Positions 10,240 to 19,986 of a DNA stretch of 64,000 bases are shown piece after piece. The translations under genes and the position numbers were made by a program. Origin of the DNA: Xiheimicrobium sp033763395. GTDB taxonomy: Bacteria; Myxococcota; Myxococcia; Myxococcales; Myxococcaceae. The first letter of the stretch is position 1. Each line of letters opens with the position of its first letter. The stretch covers positions 1-64,000 of the forward strand of contig JANRKQ010000036.1 in the NCBI GenBank assembly GCA_033763395.1, written 5' to 3'. The notes beneath the pieces are model-generated. The model had not been told where the DNA came from, made no database searches, and saw nothing but the letters and a program-made list of their open reading frames with translations.

Positions 10240-12369
10240 ATGTCGCGTGAAATCGTCACGCTCGTGAGACACAGCCCCTTCGTCGTTGTCTCGCTCGTCG
10301 TGGGCGCGCTGGCCTGTGACGGGCGAATCGTTTCTCGATTTGGTGGGAGCCCGGAGCCCGAAGCGCCTTCGAGTCGTCCGCCCGCGCCGCGCGTTACGCC
10401 AGCGCCGGCGCAGCTGCGGGTGTTGAGCGGCGTCGAGTACCGGGCCACCGTGAACGATCTCCTTGGCGTCGAGGCGTCCACCGCGCTCGTGCACGCCGAT
10501 TGGAGCTCAGGCTTCGACACCGGCGCCGGCACCCAGCTGCAAGAGGCGCTCTTCGGCACGCTCGTGCAGGAAGCCGAGGCGGTCTCGGCCGCCGCCATGG
10601 GGCCGCTGGCCACCACGTTCCCGTGTCTTGCAGCCGCGCCCATCGAGGACGCGTGCGTGCGGACCCTCATCGAGCGGCTCGGCCGGCGCGCGTATCGTCG
10701 CCCACTCGAGGCCGCCGACGTCGACGCGCTGATGGCGGCCTTCCAGTCGGCCGTGCAGCTCACCGGCTCGCGGCGCGAGGGCGTGCAGCACGTGGTGGCG
10801 CGAATGCTGCTGTCGCCCCGGTTCCTCTACCGCGCCGAGGTCGGCCAACCTACGGCGAGCCGGCTGCGCCGCCTCGACGCGTACGAGCGCGCCAGCTTCC
10901 TCAGCTACGTCCTCACCGGTTCGATGCCGGACGAGGCGTTGCTCGCCGACGCCGAAGCGGGCCGGCTCGACGACGCGACGGCGCGTGCCCATGTCCGGCG
11001 GCTCTGGCAGACCCCCCGCGCCCGCGCGCGCATGGCGGCGCTGTTCCGTCAGTGGCTGAAGCTGGGCGCGCTCGACGATCTGGTGACACGTCCACAGGAC
11101 TTTCCGAAGCTGGCCTCACCGGCCCAGGGCGTCGCGCTGCGCGACGGCTTCGATGCCTTCGTCACCTCGGTGCTGTTCGACGGCGCCGGCACGTTGAAGG
11201 CCACCTTCGACGAGCCGCAGGTCATGGCGAACCAGCACACCGCGGGCCTGGTGGGCGCCCGGGTCGAAGGAGACAGGCTGCAGCGGGTCGAGGTGCCGCG
11301 CGCCGAGCGCCGTGGGCTCCTCACCCAGCCGGGTCTGCTCGCGGCGCTCGGCGCCTCGGGTGATGCGCTGCGCGACCGCCCGGTGATGCGCGGCTTCACC
11401 ATCAAGACGCAGCTGCTGTGCGAGCCCATCGGCCCCCCCTCAGGCATCAACACCGCGGTCGCGGCCAGCACCGCCGCCAGCATTCCGGGCTTCGACGAGC
11501 TGACGACCCGGCAGCAGTACGAGGCGATGATGGAGCAGGGGGCCGCCTGCTCGGCCTGTCACGCGCAGTTCATGCCGCTTGGCTTCGCCTTCGGCCGCTA
11601 CGACGCGCTGGGGCGCTTCCGCACCACGCTGCGTCAACGGGTCGTCGACCCGACCGCGCGCGGCGTGCCCGTGCTCGGGGAGGTGCGCGACTTCGCCGAC
11701 GGGCTCGAGCTGAGCGACGTGCTGGCGGGCCACGAGGCCGTCGCCGCGTGCTTCACCAGGCACCTGGTGGCCTTCACGCTGGGCCTCGGCACGGCCGAGC
11801 CCGTCGCGACCCTCGCCGCGGCGCTCGACCATCAGCGCGCCGGTGCTCCGCTGCACGTGGGCGAGACGCTCGAGGCGCTGCTGCTCCATCCCGCGTGGGC
11901 GGACCGCGTGGTGCACGAGGCACCCCCGTCGGGCGCCGGGGGTGGGGGAGCGGGCGGTGGCTCCGCAGGCGGTGGCTCGTCGGCCGGTGGGGCGGCTGGC
12001 GGTGGGGCGGGCCATGCCATGAGCGAGGTGCTCCTCGCGTCGGGTGAGGAGCTGCGGCCCAACCAGAGCCGGCAGGCCTTCGGAGGGACCTTCACCTTCG
12101 TCTACCAGGGCGACGGGAACCTCGTGCTGTACCGGGCCGGGCGGGCGCTCTGGTCGTCGGGCACGGCCGGTCGGTCGGCGTACCTCGCCGCCATGCAGGG
12201 CGACGGGAACCTGGTCGTCTACGCGCGCCCGGGCGACCCCGTGTTCAACACCCAGACGAATGGCAACGCCGGCGCGCGGCTCTTCCTCGAGTCGACGGGC
12301 CGCCTCGTCATTCGCGCCAAAGACGGCCGGGAGCTCGTCTCGGCCATGCCCGCGGGAGCCACGCCATGA
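10240..12369 (+). CDS. DUF1592/DUF1588-type cytochrome-like protein fused to a B-lectin domain
   Basis: The protein has 709 residues. An N-terminal hydrophobic signal ends ALAC (possible lipobox). A DUF1587/DUF1595/DUF1592/DUF1588-like body follows, with motif LSGVEYRATVNDLLG near residue 65, RLGRRAYRRPL, a heme-type CSACH at 437-441 and GFAFGRYDALGRFR just after it. A Gly/Ala/Ser-rich linker (about 563-590) leads to a bulb-type lectin domain (about 597-709) carrying two QGDGNLVxY mannose-binding motifs. The fusion of a planctomycete-type cytochrome domain to a B-lectin is unusual and suggests targeting to polysaccharide. The stop overlaps the start of the DUF1552 gene (ATGA), so the two are translationally coupled. 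I chose ATG 10240; one at 10219 adds seven residues. Confidence 0.85.
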   Translation: MSREIVTLVRHSPFVVVSLVVGALACDGRIVSRFGGSPEPEAPSSRPPAPRVTPAPAQLRVLSGVEYRATVNDLLGVEASTALVHADWSSGFDTGAGTQLQEALFGTLVQEAEAVSAAAMGPLATTFPCLAAAPIEDACVRTLIERLGRRAYRRPLEAADVDALMAAFQSAVQLTGSRREGVQHVVARMLLSPRFLYRAEVGQPTASRLRRLDAYERASFLSYVLTGSMPDEALLADAEAGRLDDATARAHVRRLWQTPRARARMAALFRQWLKLGALDDLVTRPQDFPKLASPAQGVALRDGFDAFVTSVLFDGAGTLKATFDEPQVMANQHTAGLVGARVEGDRLQRVEVPRAERRGLLTQPGLLAALGASGDALRDRPVMRGFTIKTQLLCEPIGPPSGINTAVAASTAASIPGFDELTTRQQYEAMMEQGAACSACHAQFMPLGFAFGRYDALGRFRTTLRQRVVDPTARGVPVLGEVRDFADGLELSDVLAGHEAVAACFTRHLVAFTLGLGTAEPVATLAAALDHQRAGAPLHVGETLEALLLHPAWADRVVHEAPPSGAGGGGAGGGSAGGGSSAGGAAGGGAGHAMSEVLLASGEELRPNQSRQAFGGTFTFVYQGDGNLVLYRAGRALWSSGTAGRSAYLAAMQGDGNLVVYARPGDPVFNTQTNGNAGARLFLESTGRLVIRAKDGRELVSAMPAGATP

Positions 12370-13679
12370 ACCGTCGTCACTTCCTCTTCTCCAGCCTCTC
12401 GGCCGCGGCGCTGTTGTCTCCCGTCCTGTCGGGTCGACGGGCCTTCGCCCAGGCCGGCGCCGCGCCGAAGCGGCTCGTCATCTGGGTGAACTGCGGCGGG
12501 TACCCCTCGGCCGACGCCTTCTTTCCCACCGGCACCGAGACGAACTTCCAGCTCTCGACGATGTTGTCGGCGCTCGAGCCGCTCAAGAACGATCTCGTGG
12601 TCGTCGACAACGTGAGCATTCGCCGCTCCGGCCTCAACCCGCGCGGCAACGAGCACCTGCGCTCGATGGGCAAGGTGCTGACCGCGAAGGATCTGCGGCC
12701 GTCGGCTTCGAACCCCGACAACGAGGGCGAAGCCGGAGGGCCGAGCGTCGACCAGCTCATCGCGCGGCAGCTCGGCGCGTCGACGATCGAGCTGCTCGTG
12801 GCCGACCGCTTCCGCGACTCGATGCGGGAGCAGCCCTTCGCCACCGGGCCCGATCAGTTCAAGGCGCCGCTCGTCGAGCCCGCCCAGGCGTGGGACCGGC
12901 TCTTCCGCACCTTCCAGCCGCCGATGGGTGAGAACCCCACCACGCGCGCGCAGCGGCTGCGGCGCTTGAACCTCAAGAAGTCGCTCCTCGACGGCACGCT
13001 CGACGATCTCGGCCGGCTGCGCCGCGAGCTCGTCGGCATCGAGCGGCTCAAGCTCGACATCCACGAAGACTCGATTCGCCGGGCCGAGCGCAGCGTGCAG
13101 GCCGATCTCGCCGCGGTGCCTCCGCCGAGCTCGTGCCGGGTGCCGCCAAACACGTTCTCCGACGCCTCGATGCCGGGCCGGGGCGCGGCGCACCTCGACC
13201 TCACCTTCGCGGCCCTGACGTGCGACCGCGTGCAGGTCGCCGGCGTGGTGTGGGGCTCGTCGGGCTACCACTGGCGCTACGAGTGGGCGGGCGTCAGCGT
13301 GGACAGCACCATTCACGACGAGGTGCACCACCTGCCGGGCCAACGGCGCGACGACTACATTCGCGCCCACCGGTGGGACTGGGGCCAGCTCGGCGCCTTC
13401 GTCCAGCGCCTGAAGGACACGCCCGAAGGCGACGGCACCATGCTCGACAACACCCTGGTGCTGGGCCTCTCGCACTTCGGCGAGCACCACGATCTCGATC
13501 GCATTCCGGTGGTGCTCTTCGGCAACGCCAGGGGGCGGCTGCGCACCGGGCGGTTCGTGCGGGCACCGGCCGGGACCCACAACGATCGGCTCCTCACCTC
13601 GGTAGCGCACCTCATGGGCGTGCCGCTCTCGGGGCTCGGAGACGACCCGAACTGCGGCGTGCTGCCCGGGCTCGCCTGA
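12366..13679 (+). CDS. Tat-exported DUF1552 family protein
   Basis: This 437-residue protein starts with a Tat signal (NRRHFLFSSL, hydrophobic core, cut near AFAQA). The mature part matches DUF1552. It has an RLVIWVNCGGYPSADAF opening, the NEHLRSMGK segment, and a terminal GVPLSGLGDDPNCGVLPGL block. DUF1552 genes are regularly paired with DUF1592/DUF1588 genes, as here, where start and previous stop overlap by 4 bp. It is probably secreted as a complex with the lectin-tagged cytochrome-like partner; the reaction is not known. Confidence 0.9.
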   Translation: MNRRHFLFSSLSAAALLSPVLSGRRAFAQAGAAPKRLVIWVNCGGYPSADAFFPTGTETNFQLSTMLSALEPLKNDLVVVDNVSIRRSGLNPRGNEHLRSMGKVLTAKDLRPSASNPDNEGEAGGPSVDQLIARQLGASTIELLVADRFRDSMREQPFATGPDQFKAPLVEPAQAWDRLFRTFQPPMGENPTTRAQRLRRLNLKKSLLDGTLDDLGRLRRELVGIERLKLDIHEDSIRRAERSVQADLAAVPPPSSCRVPPNTFSDASMPGRGAAHLDLTFAALTCDRVQVAGVVWGSSGYHWRYEWAGVSVDSTIHDEVHHLPGQRRDDYIRAHRWDWGQLGAFVQRLKDTPEGDGTMLDNTLVLGLSHFGEHHDLDRIPVVLFGNARGRLRTGRFVRAPAGTHNDRLLTSVAHLMGVPLSGLGDDPNCGVLPGLA

Positions 13680-13694
13680 GTCCAGAAACACGCG

Positions 13695-13727
13695 GGCCGC
13701 CGGCTCCGTGCAAGGAGTCCGGCGGCC
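13695..13727. terminator. Strong hairpin between convergent genes
   Basis: An inverted repeat forms a 13-bp stem (GGCCGCCGGCTCC with GGAG-t-CCGGCGGCC, one bulged base) and a 6-base loop. It sits between the convergent DUF1552 and beta-propeller genes. There is no long T-run, so it may act as a bidirectional stop or 3'-end stabiliser. Confidence 0.65.
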
Positions 13728-13748
13728 TCTGAGCGTCTTCCGGTTTCC

Positions 13749-15878
13749 TCAGCGCTCGACGTACCGCGAGAAGCGAGCCGTCGACACGGGCGCCGACAGG
13801 TTGGCCACGTTGGCCACCCGGATGCCCGAGTCGCTGATGGCGTAGACGAAGTCGTCGGCCATCACGCTCCGGCGCACCTGCGGCGACCACCAGTACGTCC
13901 AGTTCGAGTACCGCTCGACCTGGTACAGGTCGCGCATCGAGATGGAGCCCTTCGGCGTAAAGCCCGTCGCCGCGTCGACCGAGAACACCCGCAGGTCCGA
14001 CTTGAAAGACGTCCAATAGTCGTCACCCGACGCGCTCCAGTTCCAGTCGATGAAGGGAATCGCGAGCAGCTTCTTCGCGGGGAAGTAGTTGAACGCCTTG
14101 TGGTCGTGCTGGGCCTCGCTGTACCCGCTCGAGGTGCCGACGAGCTGCGTGTGCGCCTGCTTCGGGTTGCGCATGTCGGTGACGTCGAAGATGGTGAGCT
14201 GCAGCGCTCGCTCGCGCCAGTCGGGCTGCTGGCCGTTCACCGGCTCCGGCACATAGGTGCCGATGGTGAGCAGGTGGTTGGGCCCCATCGGGTGCAGGTA
14301 GGTCGAGAACCCGGGGATCTTCAGCTCGCCCAGCTTCTTCGGGTTCGTCGGGTCCGACAGGTCGAAGGTGAAGAGCGGGTCGACCTGGCGGAAGGTGACG
14401 ACGAAGCCCTTCTCTTCGATGAAGCGCGCCGAGGTGACGCGCTCGCCCTGCGCGAGGGGCTCGCTCTTGCCCACCACCTCGAGCGCGCCGTCCTTCTCGG
14501 CCAGCACGTTGACGTGGTTCACCGTCTCCATGCGGCCCCACCAGTTGCCCGGGTTCATCGTGTCGGGCACGCGGAACATGGTGGTGGTGGCGACGCGGAA
14601 GAAGCCCGCCTGGTTCTCGTCCATCGAGAACTGGTCGACGATGTGGCCGTCGACGGTGCCCGAGGCCACGTAGAGGGCCGCGTCGGGGCTCGAGATGTCG
14701 AACTTGTGCAGGTACGTCGTGTCGCGCTGCCCTGGCGCCGGCCACCACCACCAGTGCCGCGTCGCCACGTAGAGGTTCTTCTGCGACGCGTAGATCTCGC
14801 CCGGCTCGGCGATGATCGACGCGCGGCTGAGCTTCGTCGGGTTCGACAGGTTGAGCGTCACCACCGACACCGTGCCCAGGCGGGTCGGCGCGTTCACCTT
14901 CTGGAACGCCGAGCACTCGTGCGGCACCGTCGTCGTCTGGCCTCCCACCGACACCTTGCCCGCCGGCACCCACTGCGCCAGCGTCTGCGCGCGGATCTCC
15001 TTCTCGTTCTGGCTGATCAGCTTGTTGAACTCGTCGACGCGGCGGCCCTTGTTGAAGGGGCTCCAGAGGTCGACGCCCGGCACCTCGGGCCACCACTTCA
15101 CCGACGCGGGGAAGTTGAAGTCGTCGCTGAGCACCAGCCGCACCGACGAGCCCACCTTGCGCGATGAGTTGTAGTGCCCGGGCAGCGAGTACTCGTGGGT
15201 GACGCGCAGGTTCGACAGATCCGACACGTCGACGACGGTGATCTTCACCGTGTTGGACGAGTGGTAGCCGCAGTCGAGCGAGTCGCAGCGATCGCCAGCC
15301 GCGTTCGACAGGGGGTACCACGAGTAGATCGACGAGAAGACGACGACGCGGTCGGTGCCCTCGAGGAACATCTCACGCGGGTAGCCCTCGATGACGAGCG
15401 AGCCACGCACGGCCAGCTCCGCCGCGGGCCACGACTTCGCCGCGTACAGCCGGTTGCCCGACAGCGCGAAGATGCGGGTGCCATCGTTCTTCACGAAGTC
15501 GGCCTCGTCGACGCCGGCCACCTGGTTGTTGGTGGTGGTGTAGTTCGTCGGCGCGGCCTGGGGTGGAGCAGCCGCTCCGGCCCGTGCATCGTTGGCGGTC
15601 GCGAACGCTTCAGGGCCGCCGAAGCCCCGGCCACCCCACCAGCCCCACTGCGGCACCTCGTCGCGCATCGCCTCGAGCTGGGTGCGCATCTGCAGCACCG
15701 CGGTGTCTTCGAGGTACTGCTCGAGGTCGGTGCAGGCGTTGGGGCCCGAGAAGCTCGACAGCGCCACCCGGTTCTGCACGGGCTCTGGCGTGGGCACCTT
15801 GTCACCGCAGCCGCTCGCCGCCCCCAGCGCGCCTGCCGTCATCAACCACGTCCACCAGCGTGTCTTGCGCATCGTCAT
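13749..15878 (-). CDS. Beta-propeller domain lipoprotein (Beta_propel family)
   Basis: This 709-residue protein has a signal ending in a lipobox (ASGC). The body has the repeating beta-sheet blades of the Beta_propel family (PF09826 type). Features include an early GVDEADFVKNDG motif, repeated blocks of the V-x-V-x-D-x-S-D form, and many Trp residues. These proteins are exported, but their role is unknown. Start ATG 15878 has GGGGAG just upstream; ATGs at 15887 and 15872 are alternatives. It is a single-gene transcript that ends at the hairpin at 13695-13727. Confidence 0.88.
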   Translation of the reverse strand: MTMRKTRWWTWLMTAGALGAASGCGDKVPTPEPVQNRVALSSFSGPNACTDLEQYLEDTAVLQMRTQLEAMRDEVPQWGWWGGRGFGGPEAFATANDARAGAAAPPQAAPTNYTTTNNQVAGVDEADFVKNDGTRIFALSGNRLYAAKSWPAAELAVRGSLVIEGYPREMFLEGTDRVVVFSSIYSWYPLSNAAGDRCDSLDCGYHSSNTVKITVVDVSDLSNLRVTHEYSLPGHYNSSRKVGSSVRLVLSDDFNFPASVKWWPEVPGVDLWSPFNKGRRVDEFNKLISQNEKEIRAQTLAQWVPAGKVSVGGQTTTVPHECSAFQKVNAPTRLGTVSVVTLNLSNPTKLSRASIIAEPGEIYASQKNLYVATRHWWWWPAPGQRDTTYLHKFDISSPDAALYVASGTVDGHIVDQFSMDENQAGFFRVATTTMFRVPDTMNPGNWWGRMETVNHVNVLAEKDGALEVVGKSEPLAQGERVTSARFIEEKGFVVTFRQVDPLFTFDLSDPTNPKKLGELKIPGFSTYLHPMGPNHLLTIGTYVPEPVNGQQPDWRERALQLTIFDVTDMRNPKQAHTQLVGTSSGYSEAQHDHKAFNYFPAKKLLAIPFIDWNWSASGDDYWTSFKSDLRVFSVDAATGFTPKGSISMRDLYQVERYSNWTYWWSPQVRRSVMADDFVYAISDSGIRVANVANLSAPVSTARFSRYVER

Positions 15879-16066
15879 GCTCCCCATCGTGACTTCAGGT
15901 GTCGTCCCGGCCCTGTCTTGGGCACACCCGTTCGCAAGCCGCAGGCCAGCGGAATTCGATGAGAAATCAGTGGGTTGTCGAGGGTGAGAGGCTCAAATTG
16001 CTGAGGCGACGCAGAGGCTGGGCGTCGGGGCCTCAGAACTTCGAGGGCCGTCGGTGCCAACCGGCT

Positions 16067-17317
16067 TCAGACGCCGGCCCAGTCCGACAGCTGGGTGAGG
16101 CGATCGCCGTCGAGGCGCCAGCCGCCGCCGATGCCATCACGCGCGGCGTCGAGGCCTTCGAGCTTGGCGGCGTTGAGGGGGTCGCCCAGGCGACAGAAGA
16201 GCACGAGCTCGCGCAGCCCGAGGTACACGCGGAAGGGGCCAGGGCCGGCGGTGCGCTCCATCGCGGCCTGATGCGCCGGCGTCAGCAGCCGCGCGCCATC
16301 GTGGCCGTCTCCATGGGCGATGCACCAGAGGCCGGTGGGGGTTGGTGACAGCCGCAGCGCGCCCTGCTCGAGCTCGATGGCCCGCACCTCGGCCGGGCGC
16401 GCGTCGAGGTTCTTCCAGGCGACCGCGTCGAGCTGATCGACCGTCATGCGGTGCGAGTCGAGCAGGCCCTGCGGCACGTAGAGCACCGCCTCGGGATCTT
16501 CGACGGCGTAGAAGACCCACAGGCCCGCGGGCCCCTCGCGCCGCACCGCGCCCTCGGACCGCTCCAGGAAGCCCGAGTCGCACAGCACCGGCAGCACCCG
16601 CGCCAGGAACTGCAGCTTGCCGCCCGGCACCGCCAGCGCCTTCTCGGCGATCTCACGGCCGACCGAGCGCACGCCCTCGTCGAGCGCGCGGCCCGAGTCC
16701 ACGAAGTCCTGGTACAGCGCGTCGACGTCGAGACGGGCGATGCCCTTGCGCGAGAGCCGCACGAGGAGCTGCTGCTTCTGCATCAGGTGCGGCGTCGACT
16801 GGCGCTTGAGCTGATCGAGCAGCGCGTGCACGAAGTCCTCCCGGCTCGCGGAGAGCTCGGCCTGTGGCGCGCCCGACTTGAGCTCCGAGGCGAGCAGCTG
16901 GGCCTCGGCGTGGAAGGGGTCGCGCGAGAGCACGTCGTCGACCAGCGCGCGGGCCCGGGTGCGCTCACCACGGCGCAGCGCCACCACCGCCAGCGCCGTC
17001 AACACCTCGGGATCGTCGGGTTGCAGCTCAAGCGCCTGGTGCAGCGCGCGCTCGGCGTCGCTCCAGCGCTCGAGGCTCGCCGCCGCACGGCCGAAGGCGA
17101 GGTGGACGTGCAGGTTCGTCGGGAAGTCGCGCCGCGCCGTCTCGAGCAGGCGCACCGCCTCGACCACCTCGTCGGCGTTGATCAACGCCTGCGCGACCGC
17201 GGTGCGCAGCTGTGGCCCTCCTTCTTCGCGGGCCGCCCGCTCGAGCGCCGCGAACTCGGCCGCGTCGAGCGGCTCCCCTGACTCGACCTTCTTCTGGATT
17301 CGTTCGAGCTCCACCAC
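16067..17317 (-). CDS. TPR-repeat cytoplasmic protein
   Basis: The 416-residue protein has no signal or TM segment. Residues 30-150 contain about three tetratricopeptide repeats, including one with the pattern W-x3-E-x2-L-x2-A-LE-x2-P-x-D. The C-terminal 220 residues are a mixed alpha/beta domain I do not recognise. It contains a VLPVLCDSGFLERSEG segment and a final acidic tail. TPRs imply protein-protein contacts. It is divergent from the lipoprotein gene at 17402, with a shared 84-bp promoter region. Confidence 0.7.
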   Translation of the reverse strand: MVELERIQKKVESGEPLDAAEFAALERAAREEGGPQLRTAVAQALINADEVVEAVRLLETARRDFPTNLHVHLAFGRAAASLERWSDAERALHQALELQPDDPEVLTALAVVALRRGERTRARALVDDVLSRDPFHAEAQLLASELKSGAPQAELSASREDFVHALLDQLKRQSTPHLMQKQQLLVRLSRKGIARLDVDALYQDFVDSGRALDEGVRSVGREIAEKALAVPGGKLQFLARVLPVLCDSGFLERSEGAVRREGPAGLWVFYAVEDPEAVLYVPQGLLDSHRMTVDQLDAVAWKNLDARPAEVRAIELEQGALRLSPTPTGLWCIAHGDGHDGARLLTPAHQAAMERTAGPGPFRVYLGLRELVLFCRLGDPLNAAKLEGLDAARDGIGGGWRLDGDRLTQLSDWAGV

Positions 17318-17401
17318 GCAGGAAGCGTAGAAGAACGGGCCGGCCGTTGGCCACGAGGTCGTGTCGGACCCCGCCCCGAAACGTGGAGTCCGGGGTGCAG
17401 C

Positions 17402-18307
17402 GTGTCAGACTCCCACCGTCCGGGGCTCCTCGTGCGCAGCATCGTGTCGCTCAGCGTCCTGGTGGTCGTCGCCTGTGTCAGCGGGCCGCGGGCGCTCACC
17501 CCGACGCAGCTCGAGGCCCTCTCCACCCGGCAGGTCGTCGGCGACTTCGACGAGGTGTTCGACGCCACCTGGCTGTCGCTCGAGCACGAGGGGCTGCGCG
17601 TGTCGCGCGTCGACCGGGTGGCGGGCACGCTGCTCGCGCGTCGGCCCGACGGCACCGGCTATGACGTCTCAGTCACCGCCGACGAGCGCGCGCAGCGCGT
17701 CCGCCTCTTCCCCGTGCCGGAGCGGGCGACGTGGGTGCTCGAGGGTGATGAGGGCGAGACGGCCAGGTGGGACGCGATCGAGCTCCATACGACCGCGCTG
17801 CTCGCGGCGTGGCGCGAGGTGCCTGAGTGGGCGCACGTGGCCGAGAAGAACCTGGTGACGGTGCCCGGGGTGAGCGCTCGCTTGCCGGAGGCCTGGGAGA
17901 AGCTCGAGCCCTCGGTGTCTCGTCGCGTGTTGACCGCCCAGCGCTCGCGGACGCAGCGGCGCGGCCTCAACCCGACGTGGCGCTTCGAGGTGAAGCGCCG
18001 CACGCCGAGAGCCGATCACCGCCCGTTCCTGCTCGAGACCGCCGGCGCGGCGCTCTTCGCTGGCAGCCGGCTCACGTGGCCCGACGACACCCGTCTCGCC
18101 TTTGCGGGCCACGTGGCGCAGGGGCGGGTGCGCCTGGGAGACGGGGAGATCGCCCGACCCGTCACCTATGCGGTGTGGGTCGGTTCCTCGGAGGCCTTCA
18201 CGGTGCGCATCGCTGCCATCTGCGGGCCCACCGACACCGAGACGGCCTGCGCCGCGGAGTGGCGCGCGATGCTCGAGGGCCTGGTCGCCCGGGGCGTCGC
18301 GCCTTGA
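17402..18307 (+). CDS. Putative lipoprotein, unknown function
   Basis: This 301-residue protein has an N-terminal hydrophobic segment ending VVVAC (lipobox, Cys about 25). The mature protein is alpha/beta with no recognised domain. Convergent with the SdiA-regulated-like gene, whose stop lies 8 bp away. Confidence 0.65.
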   Translation: MSDSHRPGLLVRSIVSLSVLVVVACVSGPRALTPTQLEALSTRQVVGDFDEVFDATWLSLEHEGLRVSRVDRVAGTLLARRPDGTGYDVSVTADERAQRVRLFPVPERATWVLEGDEGETARWDAIELHTTALLAAWREVPEWAHVAEKNLVTVPGVSARLPEAWEKLEPSVSRRVLTAQRSRTQRRGLNPTWRFEVKRRTPRADHRPFLLETAGAALFAGSRLTWPDDTRLAFAGHVAQGRVRLGDGEIARPVTYAVWVGSSEAFTVRIAAICGPTDTETACAAEWRAMLEGLVARGVAP

Positions 18308-18314
18308 GTGACGT

Positions 18315-19139
18315 TCAGCGCCGGGCGAGCCGGCGCAGGTCTCCATCGTTCTCGGTGAGCACGAAGAGATCGCCGCGCTCGTCGAAGGTGAGCCCCTCGA
18401 CCCGCTCGAGCGGCTTGTCCTTCGCGGTCCGCAGCGGGAACGACTGCACGAGCTGGCCTCGCACCGTGTCGCCATCGCGAACGAGCTGCACCTGCGCCAC
18501 CGTCGCCGACTCGTCGCTCGAGATGAAGAGATGGCCAGTCTTCGGGTCGACCGCGACGGCCGAGAAGTCCCGGCATACCGAGTAGACGTCGCGTTCGAGC
18601 TTGACCTTGAGCGGCTTGCCCCCGCCGCCGTCGTCCGCCAGGAGCAGGCGCCGCGGGTTGCCCTCGCTCGCCAGCACGAGCTGCGGCCGCCCCGTCGGAG
18701 ACAGGTGCCCCTCGAGGTACGCGAGCCCCTCGATGCCCTTGTTCTTCGGCTCGTCGGGGCCGGCTGGCGCGGTGAACGTCTTCTCGAGCCTGGGCGCGGC
18801 GTTCTTCGACGGATCCCACTCGTAGCGGAGGATCTCGCGGCTCTCTTCACGCGCCACGAAGAGGTGTTTGCGATGTGGATCGTACGCGACGCCCTCGAGC
18901 TGGCTCTTCCCGTTCTCGAGGCCCGGCAGCTCGATGCTGCGAGCGCGGCCGCGCGCGTCGATGACGGTGATTCGATCGGAGCGATCGCCGACGATCGCGA
19001 AGGCCCCGGCCGGGAGCGCCACCACGTCACTGGCCTCCTTCACCTTCGTCTTCAGCGTGCTCGACAGCTCGAACCGCGCCGCGCTGGCAGACGGTGTAGG
19101 TCGGCGCGTGACAGCGCCCCAGCCCTGAATTCGCGGCAT
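18315..19139 (-). CDS. SdiA-regulated / esterase-like beta-propeller protein
   Basis: This 274-residue protein has the repeated blade pattern of the SdiA-regulated (PF06977) and phytase-like families. Examples are the LEGVAYDPHRKHLFVAREE, GIEGLAYLEG and FSAVAVDPKTGHLFISSDES segments, each with the V-x-V/A-x-D-x2-x-G-x-LF-x2 spacing. No signal peptide is evident, so it may be cytoplasmic or use an unannotated upstream start. Calcium or sugar-phosphate binding is possible by family but not provable here. Confidence 0.75.
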   Translation of the reverse strand: MPRIQGWGAVTRRPTPSASAARFELSSTLKTKVKEASDVVALPAGAFAIVGDRSDRITVIDARGRARSIELPGLENGKSQLEGVAYDPHRKHLFVAREESREILRYEWDPSKNAAPRLEKTFTAPAGPDEPKNKGIEGLAYLEGHLSPTGRPQLVLASEGNPRRLLLADDGGGGKPLKVKLERDVYSVCRDFSAVAVDPKTGHLFISSDESATVAQVQLVRDGDTVRGQLVQSFPLRTAKDKPLERVEGLTFDERGDLFVLTENDGDLRRLARR

Positions 19140-19250
19140 TGAGACCTCCCCGAGGAGCCATAAGGTAACAGAAGAGTCACTCGAAGGTGTCGTTTTTGTT
19201 CCGTCGGCTCAGCAGTGAACTGAGAAAGTCAGGTTCGTTACAGTCGGCGG

Positions 19251-19637
19251 GTGATCACCTTGAACGTCGTGCGGACCGCCAGCGGTCACCGGGTGCTGCG
19301 GAGCGTCTACGAGGGCGACATCACCGTCGAAGACGCCCGGCGCTTCGTCGAGCAGGTCAAGCCGGGCGGGCCGTACGATCACCACGGCCACCTCGTGCTG
19401 GGGAAGATGCTCGAGGTCTCGACCGACGTGCGGAAGATCCTCAGCTCGCAGAAGCCGCTCCACGCTGACAACCCCATTCCGGTGGCGCTGGTGGTGCCCT
19501 CGGCGCTGCTGCGCATGGTCGTCTCGCTGGTGCTGCGCGCGTCCGAGAACCCGAACACCGACTTCTTCAAAGACGAAGCGAGCGCCCTCGCCTGGCTCGA
19601 CGGCGCGCTCACGAGGTACGAACAGAAGCGCAAGTGA
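19251..19637 (+). CDS. Small SpoIIAA/STAS-like protein
   Basis: This 128-residue cytoplasmic protein begins with a GTG. Its overall length and pattern (a VYEGDITVEDARRFVEQV segment, then a hydrophobic strand-helix and a WLDGAL ending) resemble the SpoIIAA-like family of STAS-fold proteins. The resemblance is weak and the protein lacks a recognisable phosphorylatable Ser motif. It is transcribed alone, 110 bp from the divergent neighbour. Confidence 0.5.
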   Translation: MITLNVVRTASGHRVLRSVYEGDITVEDARRFVEQVKPGGPYDHHGHLVLGKMLEVSTDVRKILSSQKPLHADNPIPVALVVPSALLRMVVSLVLRASENPNTDFFKDEASALAWLDGALTRYEQKRK

Positions 19638-19724
19638 CCGAACCGCCCGCCTGATCAGCGGGTGCCAATGTGGGGAAAGGACCCCGCTTCTCGCGGCGCG
19701 AGTCGGCGTGGTTAAGTGAAGGGC

Positions 19725-19838
19725 ATGACGACGGTGCTTTCGATGGCGGGTGTGCTGGTGCTGGTCGTGATGGCGCTCGTGGCGTCGCGGCCGGCGGCGA
19801 AGGTGACGGTGCCGGCGAAGCGCTCGCGTCGGCGTTGA
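19725..19838 (+). CDS. Possible 37-residue single-TM peptide
   Basis: The ATG at 19725 opens 38 codons that encode a hydrophobic helix (about residues 5-20, LSMAGVLVLVVMALV) and a basic Arg/Lys tail. The GC-rich third positions fit coding. GAAGGG lies just upstream, although closer to the start than usual; a second in-frame ATG at 19743 is possible. A short membrane peptide is plausible but unproven. The flanking 19638-19724 and 19839-19986 hold nothing else I can support. Confidence 0.4.
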   Translation: MTTVLSMAGVLVLVVMALVASRPAAKVTVPAKRSRRR

Positions 19839-19986
19839 GCCCTCCTGCCGTGGCGCACCGAAGCGGTGCGCGCTGTCCTGGCCCGGTTGACGCGGTCGCG
19901 CCCGTGAGGCCGGAGCCCTCGTTCGCTCGAGGGAGGTCGCTCGACAGGCACGACGGACGCCGCCTCAGTGGTACACCGAGCGCCCC

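Noticed and set aside
15888..16066. Intergenic region searched for CRISPR or IS ends
   Set aside because: No repeated spacers, inverted terminal repeats or transposase frame was found here or elsewhere in the window.
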